Positions 16,947 to 25,855 of a stretch of 64,000 nucleotides of DNA are shown here, piece by piece. The position numbers and the translations under genes are program-made. Source of the DNA: Planctomycetota bacterium (lineage in GTDB: Bacteria; Planctomycetota; Planctomycetia; JALXBF01); the NCBI GenBank assembly GCA_026991575.1, contig JALXBF010000036.1, positions 1 to 64,000 on the forward strand, read 5' to 3'. Numbering within the stretch: the stretch's first letter is position 1; each line of letters starts with the position of its first letter. Under the pieces are notes generated by a model. That model was not told where the DNA came from. It did no database searches and saw only the letters and a program-made list of their open reading frames with translations.

Positions 16947-17615
16947 ATGGCTCAGTACAGCGAAGCGATCCAGAGACTCATCGAGCAACTTACGCGGCTA
17001 CCCGGCATCGGCACGCGTACGGCGGAGCGGTTGGCCCTGCACCTGGTGAATCACCCCGAACAGGCGCGCCAGCTGGCCGACTCCGTGCGTCAGGTTGGCG
17101 AGCAGATTCGGCGTTGCCGCCGGTGCTACAACCTGACAGAAAGTCATGACTTGTGTGGTATCTGTGCCGACGCCGGCCGTGACCAGCGGCTGCTCTGTGT
17201 GGTGGAACAGCCGCGTGATCTGGTCGCCATCGAGTCGGCCGGCGTCTATCGTGGCCTGTACCACGTGCTCGGAGGCAGGATCGCACCGCTGGATGGGGTT
17301 GGACCGGAAGCGTTGACGATCGAGGCGCTGGTGCGGCGCGTACGCACCGAGCGTCCCCGCGAAGTGATCATCGCAACGAGCCCGACGACCGAAGGGGATA
17401 CAACGGCCGCTTACCTGGTGCAGCTGCTGGAACCGTGCGGCGTGCACCTGACTAGGCTGGCCCGAGGGGTGGTGCCGGGTAGCACGCTAGAGATTGCCAC
17501 GCCCGAGATGCTGGCCAGCGCGATCCGGGACCGACGCGCGATTGAATCGGTCAGTGCGGCTGGGGGAAAAAAGAAACGTGATGCGGGCGGCGAAGAAACC
17601 GGTGGTTCGCTCTAG
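16947..17615 (+). CDS. recR: Recombination mediator protein RecR
   Basis: 222 residues. RecR works with RecO (and RecF) to load RecA on gapped single-stranded DNA. It shows the N-terminal helix-hairpin-helix LTRLPGIGTRTAERLALHL (about 15-33), the zinc finger CRRCYNLTESHDLCGIC (about 57-73), then a TOPRIM domain with LCVVEQPRDLVAIE and ATSPTTEGDTTA. The end, after about residue 200, is a Lys/Gly/Glu-rich extension of about 20 residues beyond the E. coli length of 201. The ATG at 16947 fits the family start. It is the last gene of the dnaX-ybaB-recR block. Confidence 0.95.
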   Translation: MAQYSEAIQRLIEQLTRLPGIGTRTAERLALHLVNHPEQARQLADSVRQVGEQIRRCRRCYNLTESHDLCGICADAGRDQRLLCVVEQPRDLVAIESAGVYRGLYHVLGGRIAPLDGVGPEALTIEALVRRVRTERPREVIIATSPTTEGDTTAAYLVQLLEPCGVHLTRLARGVVPGSTLEIATPEMLASAIRDRRAIESVSAAGGKKKRDAGGEETGGSL

Positions 17616-17774
17616 CGGTATACAATCGGTAATGGTGTTCCCATCCCTTGTGCAGCAAGCCGGCTAGCCGGGCGGGATCGCCCAGGTGCCTGCCCCGTCC
17701 TCCCATCGCGTGCCGGGAACTGCTGGTTGATGTGGTGGTCCCGCGGGGATCGGCCACAGGGCCGGGGAGCAAGT

Positions 17775-19169
17775 ATGAGTGATTCGGTCTCGGGGCCTCG
17801 CCCGATCGTAAAGCTGTTGAGAATCCTTGTCTCCTTTTCCCTGTTCGTCGGCTTGATCGCCGCCGGCTACGCTGGGATGCGCGTGCTGGCATCGCTGAAG
17901 AAGCCCCCGGCCCGGGGCGGTCAATCGGTGCCGCGGTTGATCGTCGAGGTTCAGCCTTTGCGGCGTACCGACTACGTCGAGTGGCTGCTTGGCTACGGAA
18001 CGGCCAGGGCAGTACGCGAGTCCACCGTGGTGGCCGAAGTCTCGGGCGTGGTGCAGTGGTTGTCGCCGAAGCTTGAGCCGGGCCGGTACGTGGAGGCCGG
18101 CGAGGAGCTCGTTCGGCTTGATGATCGAGACTACCGCCAGCAGGAGATGTCTACCCGGGCGCGGCTGGCTCAGGCCAAGGCGGCCCTGCGTCGGATCGAG
18201 ACGGTCATTGAGGGGCTGAAGGAGAATCTGGCAGCGGCCCGTGCCGAACTGGAAGCAACGCAGCGGCAAACCGAGCGGCTGCGCCGCGCGGTGGAACAGG
18301 GCGCCGCCTCTCCGAGCGACCTCGACGCGCAGCTGATCGCCCTCAAGGCGCGGCAGCGTACAGTCATCGGGCTCGAGTCGCAGCTGCGATCCGCCCTGCC
18401 CGACCTGGAGCAAGCGCGAGCCGAGGTGGATGCCGCCGAAGCCACGTTGGCCCAGGTACGCAATAACCTGGTGCGCACCGCGATCCGCGCCCCTTATGCC
18501 GGGTTCATCGTGGAGCGGCTCGCTCAGATCGGCGTCTTCGTGGCACCGGGCACGCCTCTGTTTCGCATCGTCGACCGCTCGCGCGTGGAAGTCCCCATCT
18601 CGTTGCCGGCAAGCCGCTATGGCCACGTGCGCCGCGATGCATCCGTCGAGGTACGGCTCAAGGAGGACGGCCCGGTGGTCTGGCGGGGTGTCGTCGCCCG
18701 CATTTCGCCGGAAATCGATCCCGCCTCACGCATGTTCCGCGTGTATCTGGATGTCAGAGGAGACGGTGCTGAAGCACCGATTGCGCCGGGAGCCTTCGTA
18801 TCGGCCCGCATCCAGGGCCGCGTCTTCGAGGATGTCTTCGTGTTGCCCCGAACCGCATTCATGGGGAGTCGCGTCTTTGTGGTCAAACCCGAAGGGAACA
18901 GTCCCGAAGTAGCAGTGGTCGAGGAACGGATCGTGGAGGTGGTTGAAGCGCTGCCCGATGTTGTACTGGTCCGCGACGGCGTGGCCGAGGGTGAAGAGTT
19001 GGTGGTGACCAACGTCGACCAGGTGGGTCAGGGGACCAGGGTGAGGGTCTATCGGCGAGAACAGGAAAGCACAGGCATGCTACCGCTGGAAGATCTGCTT
19101 GTCTCCCCGGAGGGCGATGCGGGGAATGCGCGCGGCCAGCTCGGCCAAAGCGGCTCTACCACCCCGTGA
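17775..19169 (+). CDS. RND efflux periplasmic adaptor (membrane fusion protein)
   Basis: 464 residues from ATG 17775 behind GGGGAG. An N-terminal signal anchor lies at about 14-38 (VSFSLFVGLIAAGYAGM). The adaptor layout follows: first half-barrel/lipoyl strand (ESTVVAEVSGVVQWL), a long coiled-coil hairpin at about 115-235 (KAALRRIETVIEGLKENL onward), second lipoyl half (VRTAIRAPYAGFIVERL), then beta-barrel and membrane-proximal domains ending near residue 440. It bridges an inner-membrane RND pump to an outer-membrane channel. The pump gene begins 54 bases downstream. No TolC-like gene is recognised here. Substrate is unknown. Confidence 0.9.
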   Translation: MSDSVSGPRPIVKLLRILVSFSLFVGLIAAGYAGMRVLASLKKPPARGGQSVPRLIVEVQPLRRTDYVEWLLGYGTARAVRESTVVAEVSGVVQWLSPKLEPGRYVEAGEELVRLDDRDYRQQEMSTRARLAQAKAALRRIETVIEGLKENLAAARAELEATQRQTERLRRAVEQGAASPSDLDAQLIALKARQRTVIGLESQLRSALPDLEQARAEVDAAEATLAQVRNNLVRTAIRAPYAGFIVERLAQIGVFVAPGTPLFRIVDRSRVEVPISLPASRYGHVRRDASVEVRLKEDGPVVWRGVVARISPEIDPASRMFRVYLDVRGDGAEAPIAPGAFVSARIQGRVFEDVFVLPRTAFMGSRVFVVKPEGNSPEVAVVEERIVEVVEALPDVVLVRDGVAEGEELVVTNVDQVGQGTRVRVYRREQESTGMLPLEDLLVSPEGDAGNARGQLGQSGSTTP

Positions 19170-19223
19170 CCAGCGTGCTCACGGCCGGCAGGTCCCGGGG
19201 AATTCCGCTGCGGGAGCACCGCT

Positions 19224-22200
19224 GTGAACCTACCGCGTTTCTCCGTGAACAATCCGGTCGCGGTCAACCTGCTAATGGCCGCCGTCTTGGTGGGTGGCGC
19301 ACTGGCCGCCGTGACCATCAACCGTGAGTTTTTCCCGAACATCCAGACCGACTTGATCGTGGTCTTCGTGCCTTACCCGGGCGCGTCACCGGAGGAGGTC
19401 GAGAAGGGGGTCACGCGGCCGTTGGAACGGGAGCTGATGGACCTGGAGGAGGTGGAGCAGATCCGGTCGCAGATCTACGAGGGCCTATCCATCACGGTGA
19501 TTGAGCTCGAGGAGGGGGCCCGTGGCACCGAGGTGGTTAACGATGTGCGGGGGGAGGTGGAGCTGGCAAAGGCGGACTTTCCGGACAGCGTCGAAGATCC
19601 GCGCATCGTCGTCGTGCGTCCCTTCATCCCGGTCATCGCGGTCGTGCTTCATGGCCAGGTCAGCGACGAGCAGCTGCACGAGGCCGCGCTGCGGATGCGC
19701 GATGACATCCTGTCCATTCCTGGCGTTGCCCGCGCCGTGGTCTCGGGCACGCGTGCTAAGGAGCTCTGGGCCGAGGTGCAGCCCGAAAAACTGGAAGAGT
19801 ATGGCCTGACGTTCGAAGAGGTCGGCCGCGCCGTGGCCTTGTTGAACGTTGACCTCCCGGGCGGTCGGCTCAAGAGCGCCGCTGGCGAAATCGGCGTGCG
19901 GACGCTGGGTGAGACCGACCAGGAAGAAGCTCTCGAGCAGCTTATCGTCCGTTCGACGCCCGACGGGGGAGCGATCCGCCTCGGTGATGTCGCCACCGTG
20001 CGTGAAACGTTCGAGGACACACCTGAGAAGGGCTACTACCGAGGCGAACCGGCCGTACAGATCCTGGTGTTCAAGACGCCGGAAGCGGATGCCATTAAGC
20101 TTTCCGAGACAATCAAGCAGTACGTTCGCCGGCATCAAAACCAGCTCCTGGGTGGGGCAATCAAGCTGACCACCAGCACGGACCTGTCCCGCTTCATTGC
20201 CCAGCGGCTCGACCTGATGATCCGAAACGCCAAGTGGGGCATTGTCTTCGTGGCCATCACGCTGGCCATCTTCCTGGACTTACGTGTCGCCTTTTGGGTT
20301 GCCTTTGGCCTGCCTGTCTCGTTCATGGGTACCTTCCTGGTTATGGCGGCAACCGGCGTGACGTTTAACCTGATCTCGCTGTTCGGTCTGATTATCGTGC
20401 TCGGCCTGATCGTCGACGACGCGATCGTGATCGGCGAGAACGTGTTCCGGCGGGCACGCGAGGGTGAGCCGCTTGAGGAGGCGGCGGTCAACGGCGCCAC
20501 GGAGGTCGCTCTACCGGTCGTTGCCGCCGTTGTCACAACGATTGCCGCGTTCGTGCCGCTGGCGTTCGTCGAAGGGGTCATCGGCCAGATGATGGCCGTC
20601 CTGCCGATCGTCATGTGTGCTGCGTTGGGCGTGTCGCTGATCGAGGCGTTCGTCATCTTGCCGACCCACCTGGCGCACACCCGCGACCGGCACCTGCTGG
20701 ACCGCTTCTGGCTCACCAGCCTGGCGAAGCGCCGCGTGAACGAGCTGAAGCGCAGCGTCTTCGACCAGTGGCTCCCGGGCGCGTACCTGGTGCTGCTCCG
20801 CTGGAGCCTGCGCTGGCGCTACCCGGTCCTGGCCGGTGTGATCGCCTGCTCCATGATCGTCGCCGGGCTTGTTCAGGGGGGCATCATCCCGTTCGTCTTC
20901 CTGCAAGAAGCGGACGCTGAGTCCATGTCGGTGACGGTGGAGATGGCTGCAGGCACGTCGGGTGAACGGACCACGGAGGTGATCAAGTACATCGAGCGAG
21001 TAATCACGGAGTTCCCCGAGGTGCGGCACGTGTTCGCCGTCGTGGGTCGGGCGGTCAACGAACGGGGGGAACTGCTGGCTGCTGAACCAAGCACGCTCGG
21101 CCAGCTCACGGTTGAGCTTCTTCCGGCAGATCAGCGGGAGCTGCGCGGACTGCGGACCAGTAAGCAGGTGGCAAACGAAATCCAGCGGCGTTGCGGCGAT
21201 CTGCCCGGGCTGAAGCGGCTGTCCGTCGTGACACACAGCGGCGGACCTGCTGGCCCGGACATTGAGATCCGGGTGCAGGGTGATGATCTGGAGACGCTTA
21301 CGCAGGCTGTGGCCTACGTCCGGCGTGAAGTGGAAAGCTACCGTGGGGTTACCGAAGTGGAGGACGATCTAAAGCTAGGCAAACTGGAAGCTCGCCTCCA
21401 GCTGCGGCCTGCCGCGCGCGCCCTGGGACTGACCACCTTCTCCGCCGCCATGCTTGTGCGCCACGCGCTGTTCGGCTTCGAGGCCCAGGAACTGCAACGG
21501 GAGCGGGAGGAGATCAAAGTCCGCGTGTTGCTGCCCGACGAGATGCGCCGCAGCTTCTCCGACCTGGGCCGCTTGCGCGTGCCCACCCCCAGCGGGCACC
21601 GCGTCCCGCTGGAAGAAGTCGTCACGTTCAAGACCGGCCGTGGCTACGCAACGCTGGCGCACGTCAATGGCCGCCGGGCGGTGACCGTCTCGGCAGAAGT
21701 CGACGAAGACGTTGCCAATGTGCGCGAGATCACGCAGAGCCTGGAGCAGCGCCTGGCCGATATCGGTCTCCGCTTCCCGGGCGTCACCGTCAGCTTCGAA
21801 GGACAGCGTAAGGAGACCGCCGAGGTGTTCGCCTCGCTGCGTATCGGCATGCCGGCGGCCTTGTTGGCAATCTACGCGATCATTGCCGTGGTCTTCCGGT
21901 CCTACATCCAGCCGATCATCGTCATGACCGCGGTGCCGTTCGGGCTGGTCGGCGCGGTCGTCGGCCACCTGATCACCGGTTACCCGTTCACCATGCTGTC
22001 CATGATCGGCTCGGTCGCCCTGAGCGGCATTGTGGTCAACGACGCCATCGTGCTGGTCGACTTCGTCAACCGTGCGCGACGAGAGGGTATGCCGACGCTG
22101 GATGCGGTTGTGCAAGGCGGCAGGCTGCGGCTGAGACCAATTCTGCTCACGACGGTCACAACCGCGGCGGGCATGGCGCCGTTGATGTTGGAGCGCAGCT

Positions 22201-22400
22201 TCCAGGCTCAGTTCCTCATTCCCATGGCAGTGGCCATTGTCTTTGGGCTGATCTTTGCCACGGGCCTCACGCTGATCGTTGTACCCATCCTGTACATGAT
22301 GCTCGAAGACGCCCGAGGCTTTGTACGCTGGCTCTGGACCGGCCGCTGGTCTGCACCCGAACTGACGCCGTCCCGCCGCGTCGAACCGCGGTCGGCGTAA
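19224..22400 (+). CDS. RND family efflux transporter permease
   Basis: 1058 residues from GTG 19224 with GGGAG upstream. The N-terminus (LPRFSVNNPVAVNLLMAAVL) is the first membrane helix, followed by the porter stretch INREFFPNIQ and PYPGASPEEVEKGVTRPLE typical of AcrB/MexB-like pumps. A second block of helices includes GLIVDDAIVIGENV, the TM4 segment with the paired Asp residues used in proton relay; the repeat half has SGIVVNDAIVLVDFVN in TM10. About 12 helices and two large periplasmic loops are visible. It forms a pair with the upstream adaptor. The divergence from AcrB (short TM helices and PYPGAS signature) suggests the heavy-metal/multidrug-intermediate clade common in planctomycetes. 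Confidence 0.93.
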   Translation: MNLPRFSVNNPVAVNLLMAAVLVGGALAAVTINREFFPNIQTDLIVVFVPYPGASPEEVEKGVTRPLERELMDLEEVEQIRSQIYEGLSITVIELEEGARGTEVVNDVRGEVELAKADFPDSVEDPRIVVVRPFIPVIAVVLHGQVSDEQLHEAALRMRDDILSIPGVARAVVSGTRAKELWAEVQPEKLEEYGLTFEEVGRAVALLNVDLPGGRLKSAAGEIGVRTLGETDQEEALEQLIVRSTPDGGAIRLGDVATVRETFEDTPEKGYYRGEPAVQILVFKTPEADAIKLSETIKQYVRRHQNQLLGGAIKLTTSTDLSRFIAQRLDLMIRNAKWGIVFVAITLAIFLDLRVAFWVAFGLPVSFMGTFLVMAATGVTFNLISLFGLIIVLGLIVDDAIVIGENVFRRAREGEPLEEAAVNGATEVALPVVAAVVTTIAAFVPLAFVEGVIGQMMAVLPIVMCAALGVSLIEAFVILPTHLAHTRDRHLLDRFWLTSLAKRRVNELKRSVFDQWLPGAYLVLLRWSLRWRYPVLAGVIACSMIVAGLVQGGIIPFVFLQEADAESMSVTVEMAAGTSGERTTEVIKYIERVITEFPEVRHVFAVVGRAVNERGELLAAEPSTLGQLTVELLPADQRELRGLRTSKQVANEIQRRCGDLPGLKRLSVVTHSGGPAGPDIEIRVQGDDLETLTQAVAYVRREVESYRGVTEVEDDLKLGKLEARLQLRPAARALGLTTFSAAMLVRHALFGFEAQELQREREEIKVRVLLPDEMRRSFSDLGRLRVPTPSGHRVPLEEVVTFKTGRGYATLAHVNGRRAVTVSAEVDEDVANVREITQSLEQRLADIGLRFPGVTVSFEGQRKETAEVFASLRIGMPAALLAIYAIIAVVFRSYIQPIIVMTAVPFGLVGAVVGHLITGYPFTMLSMIGSVALSGIVVNDAIVLVDFVNRARREGMPTLDAVVQGGRLRLRPILLTTVTTAAGMAPLMLERSFQAQFLIPMAVAIVFGLIFATGLTLIVVPILYMMLEDARGFVRWLWTGRWSAPELTPSRRVEPRSA

Positions 22401-22410
22401 CCGCTTGCCG

Positions 22411-23844
22411 TCATGCTTCTGTCGGCTTCTGTCCTGCCGCAGCGGTGCGGTCGGTCGCCGGTTTGGCGCCCCCCTGACCGTTTCCCACCCGGATCCGAAC
22501 ACTGGCGGCATGTGCGGTCAGCCCCTCAACTTCGGCGAGCTCGTAGATCAGCGGAGCTACGTCGGCCAGGCCTGCCGGAGAGTACTCGATGACGCTGGTC
22601 CGTTTCAGGAAGTCGAGCGCGGTCAAGCAGCTTGCGTACCGTGCGCTTGAGCCTGTAGGTAACACGTGTGACGGGCCGGCGGCGTAGTCGCCGAGTGCCA
22701 CGGGGCTGTACGGGCCAAGAAAAACCGCGCCGGCGTTGCGGATCTGTTCTAGCAGGCTGCGAGGCTCTCTGGTCAGGATGGCGAGATGTTCCGGGGCGAT
22801 CTCGTTGGCCAGCGCCACGGCCTCGTCCCGATCGCGGGCAATGACGACGGCACCGAACTCTTCCAGCGATTCCCTGGCCAATTCGGCACGCTCGAGTCCG
22901 GCCAGCTGGCGGTCCAGCTCGCGCAGCACCCTGCCAACGAGTGGCTCGCTCCAGGTGATTAGGATGCTACATCCGGGGGCGTGCTCTGCTTGAGCAATCA
23001 GCTCGCTGGCCACCAGCGCTGCCTTCGCGGTGCGGTCCGCCAGGACGACCACCTCGGTGGGGCCGGCCAACATGTCGATCCCGACCGTTCCGAACACTTC
23101 GCGCTTGGCAAGCGTCACGAACAGGTTGCCCGGCCCCACGATCTTGTCTACCGGAGGGATACCATCGACGCCGTACGCCAGAGCGGCGACCGCTTGCGCG
23201 CCGCCGCAACGGTACAGTTCTCGGACGCCCAACTCGTAGCAAGTCGCGCGCACGTAATCGTTGTCAGCTCCGTTTGCCGTTGGCGGCGACACCACGGCGA
23301 TCTCCGAGACACCCGCCACCTGGGCGGGCACGACGGTCATCAGGATCGTCGAGGGGTAAGCTGCAGCCCCTCCTGGCACGCACACGCCAACCCGCCGAAT
23401 CGGAGTCCAGCGCAGTTCCAGCACGAAACGGTCCGCGTAGCTGAGCCGGGCGGACCGGGACAGCAATCCGCTGTGGAACCGCTCGATGTTCCGCCGGACG
23501 CGGCGCACGGTAGCCAGGAACGACCGCTCGACCCGCCGATGTGCCTCGCGCAATGCCTCTTCGGGAACACGAACCGTGCTGGGTGTCAAGCGGATGCCGT
23601 CCAGCTTCTCGGTGTATGCGGCCACCGCCTTCCAGCCTTTGTCGCGCACGTCTCGGCAGATCCGCTCCACGACCTGCCTCGGGCTCAACGGCTCACCGAA
23701 CACGGCCACCGTCTTCTTGCGGCCGGCAGCAGTGACCACGTCACCAGAAGGACTCAGCTTGCGACGGATCTGCGCGATCAGCGTGTGTGCTTTTCGGTCC
23801 GTGGTCTTGACGACCTGGATCGCTACGCTTCCAGTGGTCGGCAC
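22411..23844 (-). CDS. hisD: Histidinol dehydrogenase
   Basis: About 477 residues from GTG 23844; this start has CGGAG upstream and avoids overlap with the symporter gene, whereas the longer frame opens with TTG at 23892. HisD oxidises L-histidinol to L-histidine in two NAD+-dependent steps. Family motifs are clear: VPGGAAAYPSTILM, DKIVGPGNLFVTLAKR, DMLAGPTEVVVLAD, the zinc-binding Gln and His in AQAEHAPG, the catalytic Glu-His in EIAPEHLAI, and GDYAAGPSHVLPT. An N-terminal extension of about 25 residues and a Gly/Pro/Thr-rich C-terminal tail exceed the E. coli length of 434. No other his gene is nearby, so the pathway is dispersed. It is likely co-transcribed with the symporter gene 25 bases upstream. 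Confidence 0.95.
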   Translation of the reverse strand: MPTTGSVAIQVVKTTDRKAHTLIAQIRRKLSPSGDVVTAAGRKKTVAVFGEPLSPRQVVERICRDVRDKGWKAVAAYTEKLDGIRLTPSTVRVPEEALREAHRRVERSFLATVRRVRRNIERFHSGLLSRSARLSYADRFVLELRWTPIRRVGVCVPGGAAAYPSTILMTVVPAQVAGVSEIAVVSPPTANGADNDYVRATCYELGVRELYRCGGAQAVAALAYGVDGIPPVDKIVGPGNLFVTLAKREVFGTVGIDMLAGPTEVVVLADRTAKAALVASELIAQAEHAPGCSILITWSEPLVGRVLRELDRQLAGLERAELARESLEEFGAVVIARDRDEAVALANEIAPEHLAILTREPRSLLEQIRNAGAVFLGPYSPVALGDYAAGPSHVLPTGSSARYASCLTALDFLKRTSVIEYSPAGLADVAPLIYELAEVEGLTAHAASVRIRVGNGQGGAKPATDRTAAAGQKPTEA

Positions 23845-23869
23845 CGAACAACTCCGATCCTGTATGAGC

Positions 23870-25591
23870 CTAGTCGCGGGGCGGCGTAGCAAGCTCAGGG
23901 CTGAAGAAACGCTGGACCAGCTCTCTGGGCGGGGCTGGCGTCAACAGGCTGACCACCACCAGGGCCACCGCTGCTGCCGCGAGCACCGCCGTAACGGGCA
24001 TCATACCTGCGATCAGGAAGGCATGGCCAGCGCGAGCGGCTGCCAGGGCATCGTCCAGCCAGTACAGCCACAGCGCCGCCACCGTCAGCACACACGCAAT
24101 CGCACCGTACTTGTTGCTGCGTGGCCAGTAGATCGCTGCGGCCGCAAGCGGGAACAGAGCGGCAAAGCCAGTAAAGCACCACACACCCAGCGGGAACACC
24201 GGCGCCGGAGCCCACAGCCCGATCAGCCAGGCTGCCAGCACCAGCAGCGTTACGAAGAGCCGCCCTAAGTAGACGCGCGTCCGGTCGCTGATCCGCTCCT
24301 TGCGGATGTAGTGGCCCACGATATCGTTGCTGAACATGCTGCTGAGGCACAGGAACTGGGAGTCCATGCTGGACATGATCGCTGCCAGGATGCCTGCCCC
24401 GAGCACGCCGGCCAGGACGGGCGTTGCAAACCGGAAGATCATGGCGGGCAACACCGCATTACGCGGAGTCGACTCCGGCAACACTGCCGCCGCCCACATG
24501 CCGATCAGCACGCAGGGCAACCAGGTAATCATGATGCAGATCGGGTGGGCCACCACCGGGAGCTTGAACGTCTCGGCCCGACGCGCGGTCAGCCAGTGTT
24601 GGAACAGATGCGGGAACATTGCCACGGATAAGGGGATGAAACAATAGGTGGTAAACTCCAGCCGGCCGATCAGTCCTTCGCGCGCCATTCTGGCCGCCGC
24701 ATGTGGGGTGGCGAGCACGCGGCTGGTTGCCTCCTCTGCTCCCCCCAGTCCGCGCATGATCACCACGAACGTCACCACGCCCGCCAGCATGAAGAAGACG
24801 GTCTGCAGAGTGTTGGCCCAGGCCGTTGCCCGCATGCCACCGGTAAAGACGTAAAAAAGCACGACCAGGCAAACCAGCCCTGTGCCCCACTGGTACGGGA
24901 GCCCGCCGTTCGGTGCCCGCCGAAACAGCTCGTCCACCGCCGCATGCCATTCGGGTTGATCGCTCCAGCGCATCAACTCACCGCGGCGGCGTGCACCGAG
25001 CGACCCACGAAGCACCAGCTCGCCCGCCTCCGCGTCCAGCTGAATCCTGTCTCGCCACTGCGGCGGTATCGTCACCCGACCGACATCGCCACGGAACGGT
25101 ACGCGCGTGATCTGGTCACTCATCGGGAACGCTTCCTGGGTGAGGATGTTCAAGACGCGGCCGGCTCCGATGACCCCCATGAGGATGTAGATGAGCACAA
25201 AGCCGCTGACCAGAACAAAGAGCAGCAGGCCGAGTAGATCGGACTGGTACCGCTCGCGGAAGAACGCGATCTGCGTCAGATAGCCATAGCGTTTCCCGTA
25301 CCACCAAACCCGCGCGCCGATGAGGAAAAAGCACGCGGAGTGCACGATGCCGGACCAGGAAGCCATTAGTCCGTAGACCCCAATGCCGCGCTCGAACGTC
25401 TCACCCGTGCTGCCGATGAGGGCGAAGGCCGTCATGGTGGTGCCGAACAGCGACATCAGCAACATGAACGGCCCGATCCCTCGACTGGCCAAGAAGTAAT
25501 CACCGGCAGTCACACGGAGCAGCCGCTGCGTGATGAGCCCCAGCACGAGCAACAGGCCCATGTAGCCCAACATGATCACCAGTGTGGTCAC
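23870..25591 (-). CDS. Sodium:solute symporter family protein
   Basis: 573 residues, about 12-13 membrane helices, with the SSS (SLC5) fold: an N-terminal helix VIMLGYMGLLLVLGLITQR, LASRGIGPFMLLMSLFGTTM in the first broken helix (Na+ site), and MRATAWANTLQTVFFMLAG. A cytoplasmic or periplasmic insert of about 80 residues around 165-245 (from RVTIPPQWRD onward) is unusual for the family. The start is GTG 25591, which overlaps the stop of the upstream small gene in a GTGA arrangement and indicates translational coupling. Substrate is not predictable; relatives carry organic acids, sugars or amino acids. Confidence 0.88.
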   Translation of the reverse strand: MTTLVIMLGYMGLLLVLGLITQRLLRVTAGDYFLASRGIGPFMLLMSLFGTTMTAFALIGSTGETFERGIGVYGLMASWSGIVHSACFFLIGARVWWYGKRYGYLTQIAFFRERYQSDLLGLLLFVLVSGFVLIYILMGVIGAGRVLNILTQEAFPMSDQITRVPFRGDVGRVTIPPQWRDRIQLDAEAGELVLRGSLGARRRGELMRWSDQPEWHAAVDELFRRAPNGGLPYQWGTGLVCLVVLFYVFTGGMRATAWANTLQTVFFMLAGVVTFVVIMRGLGGAEEATSRVLATPHAAARMAREGLIGRLEFTTYCFIPLSVAMFPHLFQHWLTARRAETFKLPVVAHPICIMITWLPCVLIGMWAAAVLPESTPRNAVLPAMIFRFATPVLAGVLGAGILAAIMSSMDSQFLCLSSMFSNDIVGHYIRKERISDRTRVYLGRLFVTLLVLAAWLIGLWAPAPVFPLGVWCFTGFAALFPLAAAAIYWPRSNKYGAIACVLTVAALWLYWLDDALAAARAGHAFLIAGMMPVTAVLAAAAVALVVVSLLTPAPPRELVQRFFSPELATPPRD

Positions 25592-25845
25592 CCGTTCACC
25601 TCCCCGGTCTCCGGCTGTTCTGTCGTGCGATCAAGCCCGCTGAGCGGGTCGACTGTCAGGATGGACGGCCAGCAGTACAGCGTTGCCAGGTACCAGAGCA
25701 AGCCGGCCGCGAGCGACACCAGGGCGTGCCAGGCAAGCCCGACGGGCAGGAAGCCGAGCACAACGGCCCGGCTGTCCCACCACCAGAAGTCCTGGTGCAG
25801 TACAGCCAGCGCTACCAGCAGCGCGGTGACCACACGACACATCAA
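25588..25845 (-). CDS. Small DUF3311-like membrane protein, symporter partner
   Basis: 85 residues with two hydrophobic helices, at about 4-18 and 28-62 (VVLGFLPVGLAWHALVSLAA, then GLLWYLATLYCWP). The pattern of a short hydrophobic protein with a Leu-Pro turn, encoded directly before an SSS symporter and overlapping it by four bases, is characteristic of DUF3311 proteins. Such proteins are thought to accompany the symporter, but their role is unknown. Its start lies just downstream of the flavoprotein gene's stop, so the three genes may share a transcript. Family match is by pattern, not by search. Confidence 0.7.
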   Translation of the reverse strand: MMCRVVTALLVALAVLHQDFWWWDSRAVVLGFLPVGLAWHALVSLAAGLLWYLATLYCWPSILTVDPLSGLDRTTEQPETGEVNG

Positions 25846-25855
25846 CCTGGTCCTC

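Noticed and set aside
22411-23892. TTG 23892 as hisD start
   Set aside because: It would overlap the symporter gene, and GTG 23844 has a ribosome binding site and keeps all conserved residues.
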